Below are positions 37,508-50,521 of a stretch of DNA of 64,000 nucleotides, piece after piece; within the stretch, counting starts at the first letter, position 1, and every line of letters begins with the position of its first letter. Origin of the DNA: Prochilodus magdalenae (lineage: Eukaryota; Chordata; Actinopteri; Characiformes; Prochilodontidae); assembly GCA_024036415.1 (NCBI GenBank), contig JAMWET010000748.1, forward strand, positions 157,001 through 221,000, read 5' to 3'. The notes below the pieces were generated by a model. It saw nothing but the letters and a program-made list of their open reading frames with translations, was not told the origin of the DNA and ran no database searches. A program made the position numbers and the translations under genes.

Positions 37508-37510
<3 letters not shown>

Positions 37511-38037
37511 GGGTTGGACAATGAAACTGAAACACCTGTCATTTTAGTGTGGGAGGTCTCATGGCTAAATTGGACCAGCCTGGTGGCCAATCTTCATTAA
37601 TTGCACATTGCACCAGTAAGAGCAGAGTGTGAAGGTTCAGTTAGCAGGTAAGAGCACAGTCCTGCTCAAAATACTGCAATGCACACAACATTATGGGTGA
37701 CATACCAGAGTTCAAAAGAGGACAAACTGTTGGTGCACGTCTTGCTGGCGCATCTGTGACCAAGACAGCAAGTCTTTGTGATGTATCAAGAGCCACGGTA
37801 TCCAGGGTAATGTCAGCATACCACCAAGAAGGACGAACCTCCACCAGCATCACGTAGTGACCTGGCCACTATCCTGCAAGAAGAATGGCTTAAACTCCCT
37901 CTGACCACTGTGCAGGACGCAGTATATGTCATTCCCAAGATGAACTGACGCTGTATTGGCCGCAAAAGGAGGCCCTACACCATACTAATAAATGACTGTG
38001 GTCTAAAACCAGGTGTTTCAGTTTCATTGTCCAACCC

Positions 38038-38040
<3 letters not shown>
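37508..38040 (+). mobile_element. internally deleted Tc1-like element inside (TA)n
   Basis: The 533-bp element has perfect inverted ends CAGGGGTTGGACAATGAAAC / GTTTCATTGTCCAACCCCTG and TA at both tips. The plus-strand frame shows a transposase N-terminus PEFKRGQTVGARLAGASVTK then VSRATVSRVMSAYHQEGRTS (helix-turn-helix), a stop, then a C-terminal remnant. The middle, including the catalytic core, is deleted. Confidence 0.9.

Positions 38041-38120
<80 letters not shown>
38041..38120 (+). repeat. (TA)n microsatellite, right part
   Basis: About 40 TA units following the Tc1 derivative. Confidence 0.95.
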
Positions 38121-38124
<4 letters not shown>

Positions 38125-39564
38125 TCATGTTACTTAAATCACCCATTTATTCAGATATAAATACAGTACAGAACAGACACCAAATGGGTATTTATTCAGC
38201 TATATTATATAAGGCTGTAACTATATTAAGTATTGTGAGAACATCAAACAAGTTATTCAACTATTTTGTCTATTTCCAGTCTTTATTTATAATGTAGAAT
38301 TGTCTTACATTTGATTATTGCATGTCTCTAATGTATATTGATAATTTCATTTTCAATGCTGTGCAGAGATCTGTTATTTTAGAATATTCTACAGCACTAT
38401 TCATTATCATAATCCAAGAAATCTTTTAACAGCTTCCTACATATTGTGTAACATATCTTTAAAACTCACTGTAACATTATTATACCCTCATTGCAGATGC
38501 ATATCAGCATCAGTACTGATTCTGTGTTATTAAGAAAGGTCGCTGTTAAAGTTTTGAGTGGTAGTGTATATGTAAACAGAACAGCACTGAATCAGACAGA
38601 ACTGAACCACTTCTGTACTTCAAGTCAACATCATATAAAGTTAGTTGTCATAACAACATGTTCACATCAATTTTTCCAGCTCTAATTAGGAAATGTAAAA
38701 AAGTCCCCCCTCCCAGTTTTCCTAGATAGACATTTCTAAAAGCCCTGCTGGCTCTCCTGTGTATTTCAACTGTGAAATGTGTGTCAAGTGTCTCGGATTA
38801 GCGCAGATATGCCCATTAGCTCTGGCAAGCGATGCAGGAGTGGAGATGTGAGTGGGAGTTAGTGTGTATTAGTTCTGCCGTCATATAACACTCCAACTTT
38901 AGACCGCTCACTTCACCCCGGAGTAGAGCTCTCTGGCAGACTGGAGAAGCTGATGTAATTATTTCTCTCTCGCTTCTTTAATTTAGCTAGCTTTTTGTGT
39001 GTGATCTATGGAGGCACCTGAACTGGCTCAGCACTTACCCTTTGCTATTTCTGACCAATACTGCAGCTCCTCAGCTTGGAGAATGATTGGTGTCACGCTC
39101 CTGAAGCACACAGGACCAGGCCGCTTGAAACATTATGGCTTACTCACTGCCTGCAGAAATCTGTATTGCTATCTTAACATTACTGACCTGTGAACAATCT
39201 GTGTTCTTTCGTTCCCGTCAAACTGGAAGAAAGGAGGCCTCAGATCATTATTTAAAGAGCCCCCAGTAGACCTAAACCCATAAAAGGTTGATGCACCAAA
39301 ATTCTGGACACAAAATAAAGTCGGATCCAAATTGGAACCAAGATTTTTTTGTACCATTTCATAAATTTGATTAACTTAGTGTTTTAAATGTATTGAAATA
39401 AGTTGAACTCAGTAAAATAGGGAACTTTTCTGCTACTATTTATGTGCTGAGTAACAATAAAACATGCAATATTACCGATTCCTTTTGCATTGGACACACT
39501 TTATGATTTTATTTCTACTGTTGTAAGCTCAACAGACAAGAAATCAAATATCCTTGAGTGTTTA

Positions 39565-40010
39565 GGGTAGTAGTAACTTCAGGTTCCTGCAGATGGCGCT
39601 GCATGAGGCTGATGGGGCTATAAATACTGCAGGGTGTGAGTGATGGGATTTATAGATTGGGAAGAGGTGGTATAGTGCAGTGAATGTCTCGTTTTATGTG
39701 ATAGGCTAAAACTAGTGACTGCATGTGGGCGTGGCCAAAGACCATAGTGTGAAGGAAGTAGCTGAATCTGCAGGTGTATGGAAGCGTATGGTCATACGGG
39801 TCTACCAGCAGTGGCACAAACCCCAGTCTACAGTTCTCCTCAGAATTGTGCCTGGGAAGGCATCCACCAAATCTGGACCACCTGCGCAATTCTTTGATGC
39901 CAGAGTGTCTGAACATTGGTGTGGCCAGAAACTTGTCCAGTCCATGGCAAATCAATCACAGCTGTTATTTGTGCTTGTGTAGGTATTACACACTATTAGC
40001 AACCCCAACC
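39565..40010 (+). pseudogene. Tc1-like transposase relic (N-terminal part), copy 2
   Basis: GVAKDHSVKEVAESAGVWKR then MVIRVYQQWHKPQS is the helix-turn-helix of a Tc1-type transposase; it is a sister copy of 18188-18600. It shares the upstream GTAGTAACTTCAGG..GCAGATGGC start and GGGAAGAGGTGGTA. It degrades after about 39990. Confidence 0.55.
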
Positions 40011-40504
40011 GCCTCTAGGATGAAGTTTAATGTTGATTGTGAGCCAGACCTTCTCCTTCTACATCAGTGACTGACCTTACAAATAGGCACAAATTCCCAT
40101 AGACAAACTCCAGAAACTTGTGGAAAGCTTTTCTAGATGTACAGATGCTGTTATAAACCACAAAGAGCAGTCTGCAGTGACGCCAACAAGCTCTTATAGG
40201 TGTAATGGCGAGGCATCAGCATACTGCTGACCCTGTGATAGGTTTTCGCTTAGAAAAATGACGGGGCTTCCAAACGTTTATGTACGACTCATTTCATAGT
40301 TTGTGTTTGCAAAGTTAAAGACTGAAAGGGCAGTTAGATTATTCAGACTATGTGACGTGGCCCATCCTGAGACATTACTCAAGTGGACATTTAGTTTTGA
40401 CTAAATGACTTCTGTCATTTGTCATTTTTTTCCTTTTTATTTGTTTGGCCAAAAAAGTGAAAGTGGTACGTTTCAGTGTATGTATGTGCTTCCTCACCAC
40501 CCAG

Positions 40505-40723
40505 CACCTCCTGGATCTCCCTTTGCCCGAGCCAGCCTGAAGAGCAGTAAGAACGACAGCTCCTCGTATTTCCGTCGGAAAGAGAAGAGGGTGCGTTTCT
40601 TCATCCGCCGCATGGTGAAGGCCCAGAGCTTCTACTGGATTGTGCTGTGCATAGTGGGTCTGAATACGTTGTGTGTGGCCATCGTTCACTACGACCAGCC
40701 TGAAGACCTCAGCTATGCGCTCT
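40505..40723 (+). CDS. cacna1b: cacna1b exon e11: end of I-II linker and helix IIS1
   Basis: This 219-bp exon encodes [18 protein letters not shown], then [20 protein letters not shown], then [20 protein letters not shown] and [15 protein letters not shown]. The last part holds the first membrane helix of repeat [10 protein letters not shown] and KAQSFYW are Cav2.2-type (Cav2.1 has HKKERR and KTQAFYW). The acceptor CACCACCCAG adds Pro-Pro before GSPFARAS relative to the mammalian junction, and no AG lies at the mammalian position. The donor is CTCT/GTACGT, phase 1. The extracellular IIS1-S2 loop ([12 protein letters not shown]) differs from mammals, as expected for a variable loop. Confidence 0.95.
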
Positions 40724-41756
40724 GTACGTACTGCAGCTTGTTTTACATTCTCTAAACCAGGTAGAGCTAAACATGACCACTTCAGCATCATGTTCGTTTA
40801 GCTTAGGAGGCTTAAGAGCTTTTTGTATGTAATGGTATGTATGCATATGTAACTCCTCAAGGAATCTGGTGATGCCTCAGCTTACTTTTGCAGCCAAACA
40901 TGAAATTCCATATGTTGTTTGAAGTTGCTGCATAATTCAGTAATTAACAATTATCAATAATTATCAATAATAGTCTTTCATAGTGTTTATATGTGAATTG
41001 TATGCACTATAGAGTAACATAATAGCACTGATTTCTTTATAGTGGTGGATTGTAGCGCTCTGTGCATTGTGGTTGGGGTAGCTCAGTGGGTAACACCACT
41101 ACTCAGGGTGCCACCTCTACGTGTGGGAGACTGGGGTTCGAATCCCAGTCTGGGTGACTATGCTGAGCTACACCAATAAGAGTCCTTGGGCAAGACTCCT
41201 AACACTATGTTGGCCTACCTGTAATCATTAACCTTGTAAGTCGCTCTGGATAAGAGCGTCAGCTAAATGCCATTAATGTGTCAGCTTGCCAAGCTTGCCA
41301 GTGGGCGGGCCAATCCAAGGACTGTGTTACGAGATGAGGTCATCATCTAAAAGTATAAAGGACTGAGAAAAGTGGTTTCTGTGGGGCGAGAGTTTCTCCC
41401 TCTGGTGTGTACTGTCTAGCTTTAGAACTTGGAGTTTGTTTACAGTCACATAGCACACTAGTCTGGTTCTTATCACTCTAAGTTTCTATAGATTGTAGCA
41501 TTAAATCACATTGAAAGCTTTGTTTACATGTTTTTAATTATTGACATAATGTAATTATGAACATGTTGAAAGGAATTCCCCTTTACGGTTGACTGTGTAT
41601 TTATTTGATACCATCTGAATGACTGTTATGCAGTAATGCGTACTTCTATATGCAGCATATTAATTGTAAATATCCATTTTATAAGTGAGTAGTAGCAATA
41701 GAAGGTGTTACTAACCTGCTGCTGTGTTCCTGCAATGTGTTTGTGTGATGTGCTAG
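40724..41756 (+). other. cacna1b intron 11
   Basis: 1033 bp. A family 1 SINE occupies 41071-41279; the remainder is AT-rich without recognised features. Confidence 0.85.
41071..41279 (+). repeat. tRNA-derived SINE, family 1, copy C
   Basis: Box A GGGTAGCTCAGTGGGTAAC and box B GGTTCGAATCC are intact. The tail GTAAGTCGCTCTGGATAAGA then GCGTCAGCTAAATGCC is close to consensus. Confidence 0.85.
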
Positions 41757-41869
41757 ACCTGGCTGAGTTTGTGTTCCTGGGTCTGTTTCTGTCTGAGATG
41801 ACGCTGAAGATGTACGGCCTGGGGCCCAGGAACTACTTTCACTCCTCATTCAACTGCTTTGACTTTTTG
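41757..41869 (+). CDS. cacna1b: cacna1b exon e12: helix IIS2 and start of IIS3
   Basis: This 113-bp exon encodes [20 protein letters not shown] then [17 protein letters not shown]. It provides helix IIS2, with the acidic SEM motif that contacts S4 charges in the voltage sensor, and the beginning of IIS3. The acceptor is GATGTGCTAG and the donor is TTTTTG/GTGAGT. Phase is 1 in and 0 out. The last codon is Leu where mammals have Gly (CFDFG). It is separated from e13 by only 245 bp. Confidence 0.95.
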
Positions 41870-42114
41870 GTGAGTCACTGCTGGATGAATCAGAAGAGCC
41901 CAGGAGGCCCACTCACTCGCCGCCATTAGCGGGCACTATGATACTTACAGCCACTTCACATCACTGGAGGGACGGCCACATTCTGTGGCTAAACAAACCT
42001 AGCCCTCTCATGTTCATTTAGCCGCATATTTATCCTCTATTACATGCGTTGCTCACTGCTGCTGTGAAGTCTGAGTCAATATTGATGCGACCCTGTGTCC
42101 GCTGGTCTGCGCAG
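41870..42114 (+). other. cacna1b intron 12
   Basis: 245 bp, splice sites only. Confidence 0.9.
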
Positions 42115-42227
42115 GTCATCGTGGGAAGTATATTTGAGGTGGTGTGGGCAGCTGTCCAGCCAGGAGCCTCTTTCGGCATCAGTGTATTAAGAGCTCTGCG
42201 TTTGCTCCGGATTTTCAAGGTTACCAA
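42115..42227 (+). CDS. cacna1b: cacna1b exon e13: IIS3 and voltage-sensor helix IIS4
   Basis: This 113-bp exon encodes [20 protein letters not shown] then [18 protein letters not shown]. It holds most of IIS3, the short S3-S4 loop and the positively charged S4 helix (Arg/Arg/Arg/Lys spaced every third residue), which moves in response to membrane voltage. The acceptor is GTCTGCGCAG. The donor is ACCAA/GTATGT; the Lys codon is completed by the first base of e14. I chose this donor over the later TAT/GTAC because only it joins in frame to give VTKYWNSL. Confidence 0.94.
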
Positions 42228-43414
<1,187 letters not shown>

Positions 43415-43924
43415 TGAGTGGACACTTTGCAACTTTCTCAAGTCATTACAAGCTGAACGGTCAGCATTTGATACACGTGTTTAAAACTGATTGATTGTCA
43501 GAAGCCATTATGTGATATGCATATAACCAAATAGTTCAGTAGAGAAAGACTAAAGGGAATGTTACAGTAGTAACGTGTATAGTAAGAGAACGTACATCTT
43601 TGTTTGCTAGCTAGCTGTCCTACATACTCCTGCACTTTGTGGATACACACAAGGAATTTGGTTCCAGCTGGTAGTGTCTATCTATTATTATTTTCAGTGT
43701 ACATGTAATATACAGACAATTCACAATGCACAATACACAGTATAGATTTATACTGTATAAAACTATACACAGAACATATGAAGGCAAGTAATATATAGAT
43801 GATGTACATATTATTAGAGAAATACACAATATACAATCAATATACAGAATAAATAAGGACAAGCTAAATATAATGCACTAGTGAGCCTATTAATGAAAGC
43901 CTATTATAGACAGCATGCATTTAC

Positions 43925-44330
43925 CAAAGGGTCTGCTGGGCTGGTCTGGGCTGGTCTGGGCTGGTCTGTGCTGGTTTAGCTGATCATGCCAGTATGACCA
44001 GTTGAAAACACAACATATGCTGTGGCTTGTGTGGTAATCAGCAGATCAACATGCTGCTGACCAGCATAACAGCAAAAACATGTATCTCCATTTATGTTGA
44101 TTTTTAATTTTAATCATAATTTGAGAGCAGCAGCTGCTGTTTACAAGGTGCCAAAATTTCATGATAAATCATACAGCAGAAATGTTGTGTGGGGAAAAAC
44201 GTATATTCTAATTAAATGAGGGTTTTGCCCTCTCCTGTAAAGCTGCCATTTTGGAGACACTTTCTTTGGACAGTGACGATATGCTGGTTTTGCTGGTGAC
44301 CAGCAATGCTGGCTTTTCAAGCAGGTGCAG
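43925..44330 (+). repeat. CTGGT-rich repeat with short tandem run, interrupted by a MITE
   Basis: A 10-bp unit (GCTGGTCTGG) is repeated about four times at 43930-43975, followed by ACCAG/CTGGT palindromic text. The right part resumes at 44281 with TGCTGGTTTTGCTGGTGACC. Confidence 0.6.
44065..44280. mobile_element. MITE (TATCGTCGCTGTCC family), left end decayed
   Basis: Right end GGAGACACTTTCTTTGGACA then GTGACGATA; left end reduced to AAAAACATGTATCTCC. It sits inside the CTGGT-rich repeat. Confidence 0.65.
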
Positions 44331-45999
44331 ACTTCTTGAGCTAGCGCTAAGGCTTGGCCGCTATTTCCTTATTTCACTCAGCACCTTTAGAAGCTGTAGC
44401 TCTCGGCCTGTGAGGTCGTTGTGAGAAAAGCACCTGCTTTTTGAATTGCCGTCTTGAGGAAAGGTAAGAAGGACTTCTGGGAAGCTGTTTTGAAGAGTAA
44501 TAGCCTTCACCTTTTAAAGTCTTGTTTGAGAAGTTTTATTTTTCTTTCACCCGCTCTTTTCTCCATCTCTTCAGAACGCACTCTGCTCACTTTGTTTCAC
44601 ATCCCAGGAAGGCTCTGAGTGTGCGGCACCAGGGGCTGCTTTTAATAGCAGCAGCAGGGTCCAACCCTGCAGCGACGCTTTGATAGCGCTTTGTGTAGCG
44701 TGCCGTGTCCCGTGGAGCCGACTGCAGATCAGTTTTCTGAGCTAATCAGCGACCCATTCGCCATGCCTGATGTGTCTTGTGCAGAGTTGGAGTCAGCCAA
44801 AGGCACCATCTGGCGGGCACGGCTGCCTTATCAATGTGTGCAGAAGCCCAGTCACAACATGTGTTTAATTGTCCGGTGTGGTTTGTATAATGGACTGGGA
44901 GATTGTCTCCTGCTGTCAGCAGCAGCTCTGGTGGCAGATTGGGGAAGTGGAGCTTCAGTCGCTGAATTATTGAACAGAAATGCTGCAGACACGCCGTCGC
45001 TCCGAGAGTTTTACGCCGCTCTGAGTCCTCGACTTCTGTAGCCGCTGTGACTCTTGCAGAGTTCTGTTAGCAGTTAACACAGCTTTAGAGCTGAAGTCTC
45101 AAATGACGCATCCCTGCTCCATCCACAAATGCATGGTAGGGTATGTCTGTTGACCACAAACATCTCAGAAATCCCATTTAACCTAATACATTTAGGTTAG
45201 AGTGTAGGTTCACTCCATCATGATGAGCTTCCAAAAGCTTCACCACTGAACTGAGGTGTGTTGCTGAAGCTAAATGAAACTAGACAGACCCCATCCCACC
45301 CCGACCTCTTCTTTCACTTTCATGTGATGAAATGTGGCATCCGACCATCACCACTTCTTCTCTCAGTCCTCCAAGATGGCTGTTTATTGCTGAGGGACAG
45401 GGTGGTCTGGTGTAACTGGTGTGACTGGAGTAGCTGGAGTTATTCCAGTAACCACCAGGAACACAAAACCTTACATTTACCCATTGCATTAGGTTTGCAG
45501 CATTGGTAAGGCATACCCTCTTTCTGCACCTTCAGCTCTGCTGGTACCCGCTTTGGGGCGGGGGGGTGGCGGTGGTGTCCTCCTTTCCTTGAGCACCTCT
45601 GCTGCCTAGCACTGTGTTGTTTGCCATGCCATTTATGTGCCAGAAATTAGGTTTTGCCCTCTTTGCCAAGCGGCAGCTGCTTGAAAGCTGGCTGGTGAGG
45701 CAAGCTGAACGTGCAGGCTCCTCTGGCAGCAGTGCGCCCAGGAACTGTTTCAGCTGCAACTCTTCCTGCACAACTTTCTTAAATACCAGGTATGCCTTCC
45801 GAATCATAGTACTAAGCTGCAGTGCCAGCATGCTTATCCGCTCTCCTTGGCTGACCGTGCTGCTGGCACCTGTCTGAAATGGCGCTGAAGGGCTGTGGTC
45901 AGCGTTGCTGTTGTTCTGCGACATTCCCCTTCCTGATATTGCATATCATTACTCTCCTTTTATTCCTATATGCGAAGACTTGCATTGTCTGGAAATCTG

Positions 46000-46134
46000 A
46001 AGCTGATTGGACCAATAGGAATGCTCCAAAATGACATGGAAACTTCAGTTAAAAGAATGCTTGAGAGTTCCTCTCCTGTAAAGTTGCCATTCTGGAGCTG
46101 CATGTTTCTTTTCTCTCAGGCAGCAACAATATCC
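46000..46134. mobile_element. MITE fragment (TATCGTCGCTGTCC family)
   Basis: CTCCTGTAAAGTTGCCATTC..TTTCTTTTCTCTCAGGCAGCAACAATAT corresponds to the right portion of the family; the left end is not identifiable. Confidence 0.45.
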
Positions 46135-47157
46135 TCTATCCAACCTTCCCTCCCTCCGTCTGTAATCCTACCTCTGTCCCTCTGTAAACATTGGTGAGGG
46201 GGAAGAGATACACAGCACAGTAGCAAGGATTTAGATTTCCTCGCTCAAGGACTTGCCGAGCTGATTATACACTGTGCATGCATGCCTTAATAAAGTCTTC
46301 TCCACGGTCTCACTCTCAGTCTCACTTTCTCTCTCGTTCTCTCCAATCCAGTGTCTCTCGTTCTCGGGTACTGTGATCCACTGACTCTCATCCTTAGTTG
46401 CAGTACACTGCGTTAATGCAGGCAGCTAATAGGGGACTGAGGTTTCTAAAATGCTCTGCCTGGAGTGTATTGAATAAGAGGTTTTGCAACCATTCCAAGT
46501 CGATCTCTGTAGCATGAAAGTGGATTCGTTTCACTCATCACCCAGCAGCCACTGGTAAATCACAGACACAGAGTCTCTTTAGAGGCTATAGAGGGTCCAG
46601 CTTTAAAAGCTGCAGCCAATTTAGCCATTTTGTTTCAAACCGAAACTTCAAACCAGTGTATTATTATAAAACCTGCATATTTAAACATGATCAGTGTTGC
46701 CAGACTGGGTGGATTTAGAGAGAAGGTGCTTTGTTGGCTGGCCTAAATTGTTGACTGGCTTCTCAAATGATTACTTTGCCTGTCTGGACCTGGAGAATGT
46801 TTAAGCTGTAGCCTTAAGTATAGCATTTAATGATTCTTCTTTATGACATACTAATTTCTTTCATTTGAATAATCCAGGATTTGTGTCTACTAGTGTTACT
46901 ACCAGAAGAAAACCAAATCCCAGTCAGACCCCACAGATTCTGATTCTAGGAGGGAGTACCTCCTCAATATACCCCCATTAGCCCCCATTAGCCATTACTG
47001 TAAAACCATCTCCTTGTATCCACACTCACTGTCCATTTTAACAGTTTTACTAATAGGAGCACTGTATAGTTCCACTTTGTACTTCTCTGTATACTTTATC
47101 ACATTTTTATCCTGTTCTTTAATAGTCAGGACCCCTACAGTGCCACCACAGAGCAGA

Positions 47158-47910
47158 GTGGTTGGTGTAGCTTAGCAGGTAACACCACTACCTGCCTGTC
47201 ACGCCTCCGCGTCTCCCCGGCTTCTCCGCTCTTCGGGACTCCACTTCCCAGAGGGCCACGCTCGATGACGTCATGTCTATGCGCCCCCGTTCGGACTCCG
47301 TGATTCGCTCTAGATCGCCCGAGTTTTAACTCCAGCTGTGTCTAATTACTGCCTGTATTTAAGGCTGTGTTTCACACGGGTTCCCTGCGAAGCTTTGCCA
47401 AACATTGTTTAACAATCGTGGTCTCTTATTCTGGTTTCCAACTCCTTTCGTTCCTCTACTACTCTTTCGCCTCATCCCTTTTGCTCGTGCTCTGACTCTA
47501 CGGTTTGAATCTCTGCTTTCTCACTTTGGTTTTCCCCTTCGGTCTTCCCCTGTAAACTTGTTTGCCCTCGCTGCTTGTACTACCTGGTTCTGACCTCCGC
47601 CTGTCCCTGACTCTGATTTAGCTTCTCCCATTGTTTCGCTGTTTACTGGTGCTTGCTGAGATTGCCTGTTTGTAAATAAACCGTTCCTGGTATTTTAATT
47701 CTGCACACGTCGGTCTCGAAGTCTTTTGCCTAACACTGCCAAGGAGCCACCACATGTGGGAGACTGGGGTTCCTGGTCTGGGTGTCGATGCTGTGCTACT
47801 CTGATAAGAGTCCTTGGGCAAGACTCCTAACACTACACTGGCCAACCTGTAATATGATTAACCTTGTAAGTCGCTCTGGATAAGTGTGTCAAATGCCATA
47901 AATGTAAATG
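47158..47910 (+). repeat. tRNA-derived SINE, family 1, copy D, split by an LTR
   Basis: The head GGTGTAGCTTAGCAGGTAAC is at 47164. The SINE resumes at 47736 with CTGCCAAGGAGCCACCAC and ends with GTAAGTCGCTCTGGATAAGT. It lost part of box B (GGGGTTCCTGG). Confidence 0.85.
47197..47735 (+). repeat. solo LTR of a retrotransposon/ERV-like element
   Basis: The 539-bp insert starts TGTCACGC and ends CCTAACA (TG..CA) and is flanked by an exact 5-bp target duplication CTGCC (47192-47196 and 47736-47740). It carries a TATTTAAG box near 47356 and AATAAA at about 47675, in the order expected for U3-R-U5. There are no internal genes, so it is a product of LTR-LTR recombination. It has no coding capacity. 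Confidence 0.88.
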
Positions 47911-47924
47911 TATTACGTGGGTGG

Positions 47925-48180
47925 TGGATCATTCTCAGCACTGCAGTGACGGATGGATCAGACACAGCCGTGCTGCTGGGGTGTTTATACACTGTGTCCA
48001 CTGACTGTCCACTTTACTAGACACTCCTACCTTGCTGGTCCAGATGTGAAGTCAGAGATGATAGCTCATCTGCTGCACAATTTGTGTTGATCATCCTCCA
48101 GTCCTTCCTCAGTGGGACACAGGATGCTGCCCATATGACACTGGATCATTTTGGTTGGTGGATTATTCTTAGTTCAGAAG
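47925..48180 (+). repeat. dispersed repeat, unclassified
   Basis: GGATCATTCTCAGCACTGCA..GATCAGACACAGCCGTGCTGC and the reversed ACTAGACACTCCTACCTTGC match text I know as a frequent repeat of otophysan fishes. A related fragment lies at 55685-55800. Confidence 0.5.
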
Positions 48181-48194
48181 TGACACTAAGGTGT

Positions 48195-48580
48195 GCAATA
48201 ATCCAGTCCATGCAGTTTGAATATTCTCACGCAGTTTCTGCAGATTTCATTTCCACCAAGACCAGAGCAGGACTTTTACGACATGAACGTGGTGTTGAGG
48301 ACAGTCATCGTAACAGTCTGCGTGCGTGTAGTCCTACCTCGTGCTGCCAATGATGCTTGTACTAACAGGATGACTGATACAGGGCATCACTGCTCACTGA
48401 ATGTTCACAGTTGTGGCTGTTGGGTCAGTCAGGTACAGCAATAAGACTTGCCCTTGCTTACATCACATGCACAGCAGAGCAGGAAACACATCTCAACATG
48501 TCAAACCTACCCGCCACGTTTCATTCATGTGGGCTGGATGCAACTCTTTGTGCAACCACACTTTTGATCTTGACTGATGT
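48195..48580 (+). mobile_element. DNA transposon relic (TACACTCAT-end family), right part
   Basis: Shares GTGGTGTTGAGGACAGTCAT..CTAACAGGATGACTGATACA..CACTGAATG and the right end region TTTGTGCAACCACACTTTTG with 57150-57667. The left end is absent. Confidence 0.6.
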
Positions 48581-48689
48581 TCAGTAACATCTCACTTCCG
48601 TGTGCACATGCAGGAGAATTAATCACAGCCTGAGTGTCTGAACCTGGATTAACAGGGAAAGTTGTAACTACTGTCCATGAAGTGAAACA

Positions 48690-48870
48690 CCCACATCCAC
48701 ACACTAGTGGACACACTCACTAGGAGGTAGTGAGCCTAGGAAGCAGCTGGGGGTTAGGTGCCATGCTCAAGGGCACTTCAGTTGTGTCCTGTAGGCTCAG
48801 GGAATGGAACCCGTGACCCTCAGGTCACAAGGCTGGTTCTCAGGCTTGACTAAACTGGCTGTAATCCTCA
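48690..48870 (-). repeat. tRNA-derived SINE, family 2, copy B
   Basis: Reverse-oriented copy: CACACTAGTGGACACACTCA..GGGGGTTAGGTGCCATGCTC..GAATGGAACCCGTGACC (decayed box B complement) and CACAAGGCTGG. Confidence 0.6.
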
Positions 48871-48913
48871 TGTTAATTTAAATTCTAATTGTTGTTTTCT
48901 TTTTCAATAAAAG

Positions 48914-48986
48914 GTTTAATTTCGACAAAGAAACGCCCACTACGAACTTCGACAACTTCCCAGCAGCCATAATGACCGTCTTCCAG
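48914..48986 (+). CDS. cacna1b: cacna1b exon e15: repeat II pore turret
   Basis: This 73-bp exon encodes [20 protein letters not shown] then TVFQ. It is the extracellular turret and the first pore helix of repeat II, ahead of the selectivity filter in e16. TPTTNFD is the Cav2.2 form (Cav2.1 TPPTNFD, Cav2.3 TPSANFD). The acceptor is CAATAAAAG, with a weak pyrimidine tract interrupted by A residues, though TTGTTGTTTTCTTTTTC lies just upstream. The donor is CCAG/GTGCGA. Phase is 2 in and 0 out. Confidence 0.94.
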
Positions 48987-49136
48987 GTGCGACTTGTGTT
49001 ACCTTCCACTGTATCTTTTGCCTTTTGTTTATTTGGTGTAATACATGAATCACATGTTCAGATGTACAGGTGTAGCGTAACGGTGTGTGAATGGTTGTCT
49101 TTGTTTTGCGTTTCTGTGATCGTGTGTGACCTGCAG

Positions 49137-49254
49137 ATTCTGACTGGCGAAGACTGGAACGCGGTGATGTATCATGGGATTGAGTCTCAGGGGGGCGTCC
49201 GGCGTGGGATGTTCTCCTCCATATACTTCATCGTCCTCACCCTCTTTGGAAACT
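49137..49254 (+). CDS. cacna1b: cacna1b exon e16: repeat II selectivity filter and start of IIS6
   Basis: This 118-bp exon encodes [20 protein letters not shown] then [24 protein letters not shown] is the repeat II filter, whose Glu is one of the four acidic residues (EEEE) that bind calcium. [13 protein letters not shown] is the Cav2.2 form, whereas Cav2.1 has NEVMYDGIKSQGG. The exon ends inside helix IIS6. The acceptor is GACCTGCAG and the donor is AACT/GTATCC. It is separated from e15 by 150 bp and from e17 by 121 bp, the shortest introns here. Confidence 0.95.
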
Positions 49255-49365
49255 GTATCCTCTGCCTCATTAAAAAAACTGCACTGACAACAAACACTGT
49301 TTCATCAGCTTCCGAGACTGAATCACACACACACACACCATCGGTACAGATAGTCTTTAACCTGA

Positions 49366-50414
<1,049 letters not shown>

Positions 50415-50521
50415 GATGAGGAGGAGCAGGAGGAAGCGGCCAAGAAGAGCATGGCCCTGCAGAAGGCCATGGAGGTGAAGGAGGTCAGCCCCATGTCTGC
50501 AGCAAACATCTCCATCGCAGC
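50415..50521 (+). CDS. cacna1b: cacna1b exon e18: proximal II-III linker
   Basis: This 107-bp exon encodes DEEEQEEAAKKSMALQKAME then VKEVSPMSAANISIAA. It starts the cytoplasmic II-III linker. The acidic start matches Cav2.2 DEEEMEEAANQKLALQKAKE, and SPMSAANISIAA is the Cav2.2 ending after which the mammalian e18a cassette is inserted. The acceptor is CCCATTAG and the donor is GCAGC/GTAAGT, a strong site. It leaves in phase 2, so it can join e18a or e19 directly, both giving an Ala codon. Confidence 0.95.

Larger units (their letters stand above)
36844..40504 (+). other. cacna1b intron 10
   Basis: 3661 bp. A 13-bp tandem repeat (CTGGTTTAGTTTA-type) lies at 37268-37341, a Tc1 derivative inside a TA microsatellite follows, and a Tc1-like relic is at 39565. 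Stretches 38121-39560 and 40190-40500 are AT-rich or mixed with nothing recognised. Confidence 0.85.

Noticed and set aside
37405..38297. Ile-Tyr repeat proteins
   Set aside because: Translations of the (TA)n microsatellite.
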